Assembly: GCA_030146285.1 (NCBI GenBank)
Contig: JASLBZ010000047.1
Coordinates: forward strand, 1 to 6,437
Origin: Neisseriaceae bacterium
GTDB taxonomy: Bacteria > Pseudomonadota > Gammaproteobacteria > Burkholderiales > Neisseriaceae
Direction: 5' to 3'
DNA: 6,437 nucleotides
In this document: positions 5,500-6,437 of the stretch, in pieces
Position numbering within the stretch: position 1 is the stretch's first letter
Layout of the letters: each line of letters starts with the position of its first letter
The notes under the pieces: model-generated
What the model saw: only the letters and a program-made list of their open reading frames with translations
The model's database searches: none
Told to the model about the DNA's origin: nothing
Translations under genes and position numbers: made by a program

Positions 5500-6437
5500 T
5501 TAATGAATTAAGAAGATGCTTGCTAAGCCTAAGAAGATAAAAAAGCCACCAGAGTCCGTTGCAGCCGTAATCAAAACGCTACTGCCCACAGCGGGATCTC
5601 GACCAAATCGATGCATTAACGTTGGGATCATCACCCCCATGGTCGCGGCCAATACCAAGTTTAGCGTCATGGCAGTCACCATCACCACACCTAAGCCAAT
5701 ATCATCGTAAAGCAAATAAGCAACAACGCCCATCACAGAGCCCCACAAAATACCGTTCAAAAAGGCAACACCCAATTCTTTTCGCAGCAGCCGTCCTGAA
5801 TGTGAAAAACTCATTTGCCCCATCGCCATCGCCCTGACAATCATGGTAATGGTTTGATTGCCTGAGTTGCCACCAATACCAGCCACAATCGGCATTAAGG
5901 CTGCCAAAGCAACAATTTTCTCAATAGAACCTTCAAAAGCACCAATGACTCGACTTGCCACAAAAGCCGTACACAAATTAATGGCCAGCCACATCCAACG
6001 GTTTTTGACCGAATCGGCAACAGAAGCAAATAAATCCTCTTCTTCTTTCAAACCCGCCATATTCAGCATGTCTGATTCAGAATCTTCACGCAAAACGTCC
6101 ATCATCTCATCGACGGTAATGCGGCCAACCAATTTTTTATTGGCATCCACAACAGGTGCGGTAATCAAGTCATACCGCTCAAAAGCCTGAGCAGCTTCAA
6201 CCACATCATCGTCAGGTCGAAACTTAACAATGTTCTTGGCCATAATATCACCGACCACCATGGAAGGGTCTACCACCAACAGCTTGCGAATGTGCAAAAT
6301 ACCTTTGAGAACATCATCATCATCGACAACAAAAATTTTGTCAGTTTGCTCTGGTAAACTTTCAAAGCGGCGCAAGTATCGCAATACCACTTCACAAGTC
6401 ACATCAGCTCGAATATTCACCAGTTCAAAGTCCATAT
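5500..6437 (-). CDS. mgtE: Magnesium transporter MgtE, C-terminal part
   Basis: MgtE is an inner-membrane Mg2+ channel gated by internal Mg2+. The visible 312 codons lack the N-terminal domain because the gene runs off the right edge. The first visible Met (ATG at 6435) corresponds to a residue within the family, at the entry to the first CBS domain, and is not the true start. Counting from that Met, the two CBS domains cover about 1-55 and 63-117, the plug helix about 118-145, and five membrane helices 148-166, 174-200, 222-243, 246-272 and 282-309. The channel signatures are present: PIVAGIGGNSGNQT (182-195), and DPAVGSSVLITAATDSGG (280-297), whose Asp294 fits the conserved pore aspartate. 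The acidic CBS region (VVDDDDV, 36-42) suits Mg2+ sensing. The TAA stop lies 11 bases before prmC, indicating an operon. Confidence 0.95.
   Translation of the reverse strand, partial: MDFELVNIRADVTCEVVLRYLRRFESLPEQTDKIFVVDDDDVLKGILHIRKLLVVDPSMVVGDIMAKNIVKFRPDDDVVEAAQAFERYDLITAPVVDANKKLVGRITVDEMMDVLREDSESDMLNMAGLKEEEDLFASVADSVKNRWMWLAINLCTAFVASRVIGAFEGSIEKIVALAALMPIVAGIGGNSGNQTITMIVRAMAMGQMSFSHSGRLLRKELGVAFLNGILWGSVMGVVAYLLYDDIGLGVVMVTAMTLNLVLAATMGVMIPTLMHRFGRDPAVGSSVLITAATDSGGFFIFLGLASIFLIH

Noticed and set aside
6433..6437. ATG at 6435 as the start of a short CBS-plus-channel MgtE variant
   Set aside because: The following residues align with the interior of MgtE just before the first CBS domain and the frame stays open to the window edge, so the gene is simply cut by the window.

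Overview
The window reads as a piece of chromosome from a gammaproteobacterium, most likely Moraxellaceae (an Acinetobacter relative). The reasons are the moderate-to-low GC content, the 810-residue FadE-type acyl-CoA dehydrogenase beside a PsrA-like TetR regulator and a FadL-type porin, and the adjacent prmC and mgtE genes. The family assignment is inference from protein character, not from a database search. No mobile element, CRISPR array, rRNA or tRNA gene was seen.

Bases 1-3876 form a fatty-acid module read leftward. A PsrA-like repressor gene (3820-3179) is followed after 30 bases by fadE (3148-716). After a 278-base gap comes the 5' part of a fadL-like outer-membrane transporter gene (437-1), which runs off the window. 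Together they would cover uptake of long-chain fatty acids at the outer membrane (FadL), the first oxidative step of beta-oxidation at the inner membrane (FadE), and a sensor for acyl chains (PsrA-like). The repressor promoter is clear: a consensus -35 and a -10 spaced by 17 bases, with two tandem AAAC-N4-GTTT boxes over the -10 and start-site region. This predicts autoregulation of the repressor-fadE operon. The fadE-fadL gap holds a second candidate promoter and a long hairpin that would lie in the fadL leader.

Bases 3877-4119 separate the module from a rightward gene (4120-4611) for an unrecognised 163-residue protein with four predicted membrane segments. It has its own Shine-Dalgarno sequence and a candidate promoter.

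A strong bidirectional hairpin terminator (4623-4659) separates this gene from a leftward pair: mgtE (magnesium channel, 5' end outside the window) followed after 11 bases by prmC (release-factor glutamine methyltransferase).

The genes themselves are mostly familiar. The items most worth a second look are the repressor operator-promoter arrangement, the fadL leader hairpin, a run of eight G within the first membrane segments of fadE, and the unknown membrane protein. I found no convincing evidence of a wholly new system.
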